From Dyella silvae (GTDB lineage Bacteria > Pseudomonadota > Gammaproteobacteria > Xanthomonadales > Rhodanobacteraceae): DNA of 64,000 bases. The stretch lies in contig NZ_JAPJBQ010000005.1 in assembly GCF_026421305.1 (NCBI RefSeq), positions 1-64,000 of the forward strand, read 5' to 3'. The position numbers were made by a program, and so were the translations under genes. Shown piece after piece: positions 63,441 to 64,000 of this stretch (position 1 is its first letter; each line of letters opens with the position of its first letter). Below the pieces are notes generated by a model that saw only the letters and a program-made list of their open reading frames with translations, was not told the origin of the DNA and searched no databases.

Positions 63441-64000
63441 TCAGAACTCCTGACTGAAACGAATGCCCACCGTGCGCGGCTGGTTCATGACGGTGTAGAC
63501 CTGACCATTGGGATACTGCGGCACCACGTTGTGAGCAGCGCACGTCGCCGCTGCGCACTCGGCGTAGCGGAACAGCTGACCCCGCTCGTCAAAGGCGTTG
63601 TTGATATAAAGATCCAGCGTCATGCCGTGGTACTTCACGCCGGCAGTGAAATCGGCCGTGGTGTAGGCCGGCATGTTGCCGATCAAGGCGTTGGCGCCCA
63701 CGCGTAGGTCGGAGGTGCGCTCGCCCACGTGGACCACCGCTACCTGACCAAACACCTCGTAGTCGCCGATGTTGGTGGTGTAGCGCGCGTTGACGTTGTA
63801 CTTGAGCTTCGGCGTCACCGGCAGGCGCGTGCCCTTGGGTGCCAGCGGGCCGGTCACCGTGGCGCCGGTGATCGGGTTGATCGAGCCGGCCGGGCAGTTG
63901 CTGATCGGGTTGCCGCTGGTGTCGGTAAAGCCGCAGTAATCCTGGGTCAGCTTGGCGTCGTAATAGGCCATGCCTGCGCCGAGCTGCAGGTTATACGTGG
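63441..64000 (-). CDS. TonB-dependent receptor, C-terminal part
   Basis: The reading frame continues past the window edge, so only the last 186 residues are seen. The barrel features are YNLQLGAGMAYYDAKLTQ, LPVTPKLKYNVNARY, TTADFTAGVKYHGMTLDLYINNAFDER and the terminal VGIRFSQEF with the expected C-terminal Phe. The substrate is unknown. It is transcribed toward oxyR. Confidence 0.88.
   Translation of the reverse strand, partial: TYNLQLGAGMAYYDAKLTQDYCGFTDTSGNPISNCPAGSINPITGATVTGPLAPKGTRLPVTPKLKYNVNARYTTNIGDYEVFGQVAVVHVGERTSDLRVGANALIGNMPAYTTADFTAGVKYHGMTLDLYINNAFDERGQLFRYAECAAATCAAHNVVPQYPNGQVYTVMNQPRTVGIRFSQEF

Overview
The window is high-GC gammaproteobacterial chromosome. Gene order and protein content point to the Xanthomonadales/Lysobacterales, most likely Rhodanobacteraceae (Dyella, Rhodanobacter or Luteibacter relatives). 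The main signs are pilS-pilR next to sucCD, kup between ruvA and ruvB, the otsB-GH15-otsA trehalose operon, DUF3011 and DUF3617 proteins, and a compact cob cluster behind a B12 riboswitch. This is inference from gene content; no rRNA is present.

Layout. 1-437 holds the edge of a dispersed multi-hairpin repeat. 438-6111 carries the PilS/PilR two-component genes, divergent from sucCD. 6268-9582 has argP divergent from argO, then nadE. 9766-12399 has bamD divergent from rluD-pgeF. These would normally sit beside clpB (17639-20221), but here 5.2 kb intervenes: an inverted pair of the large repeat (12472-13430) and the trehalose operon (13449-17438). clpB has a convincing sigma-32 promoter. 20655-31658 is a cobalamin locus: riboswitch, btuB, btuM, then nine cob genes that mostly overlap. 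It encodes uptake, adenosylation, side-chain amidation and nucleotide-loop assembly, but no corrin-ring genes.

31781-47772 is conserved housekeeping sequence: fmdB, a DUF3011 protein, aspS, a hydrolase, yebC, ruvC-ruvA-kup-ruvB, ybgC-tolQRAB-pal-cpoB (cell-envelope Tol-Pal system), queE and queC, then tRNA-Lys. 47969-56410 is the accessory, signalling-rich part: a histidine kinase, a DUF3617 protein, a PhnD-like binding protein with a NarL-type regulator, an orphan DotU-IcmF (TssL-TssM) fusion, a 271-bp nested inverted-repeat element, and a hybrid histidine kinase. 56593-59675 is a glnS-deaminase-VTT protein operon. 59840-60716 is a second full inverted pair of the large repeat. The end holds a DUF2007 protein, apt, oxyR with a co-transcribed unknown gene and a near-perfect OxyR half-site, and the 3' end of a TonB-dependent receptor gene.

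The most unusual material is non-coding. The dispersed repeat is built of consecutive hairpins whose stems differ between copies by compensatory changes. A separate family of GAGTGAG palindromes lies just after stop codons at three loci. Among proteins, the orphan DotU-IcmF fusion with degenerate nucleotide-binding motifs is the best candidate for an undescribed system.
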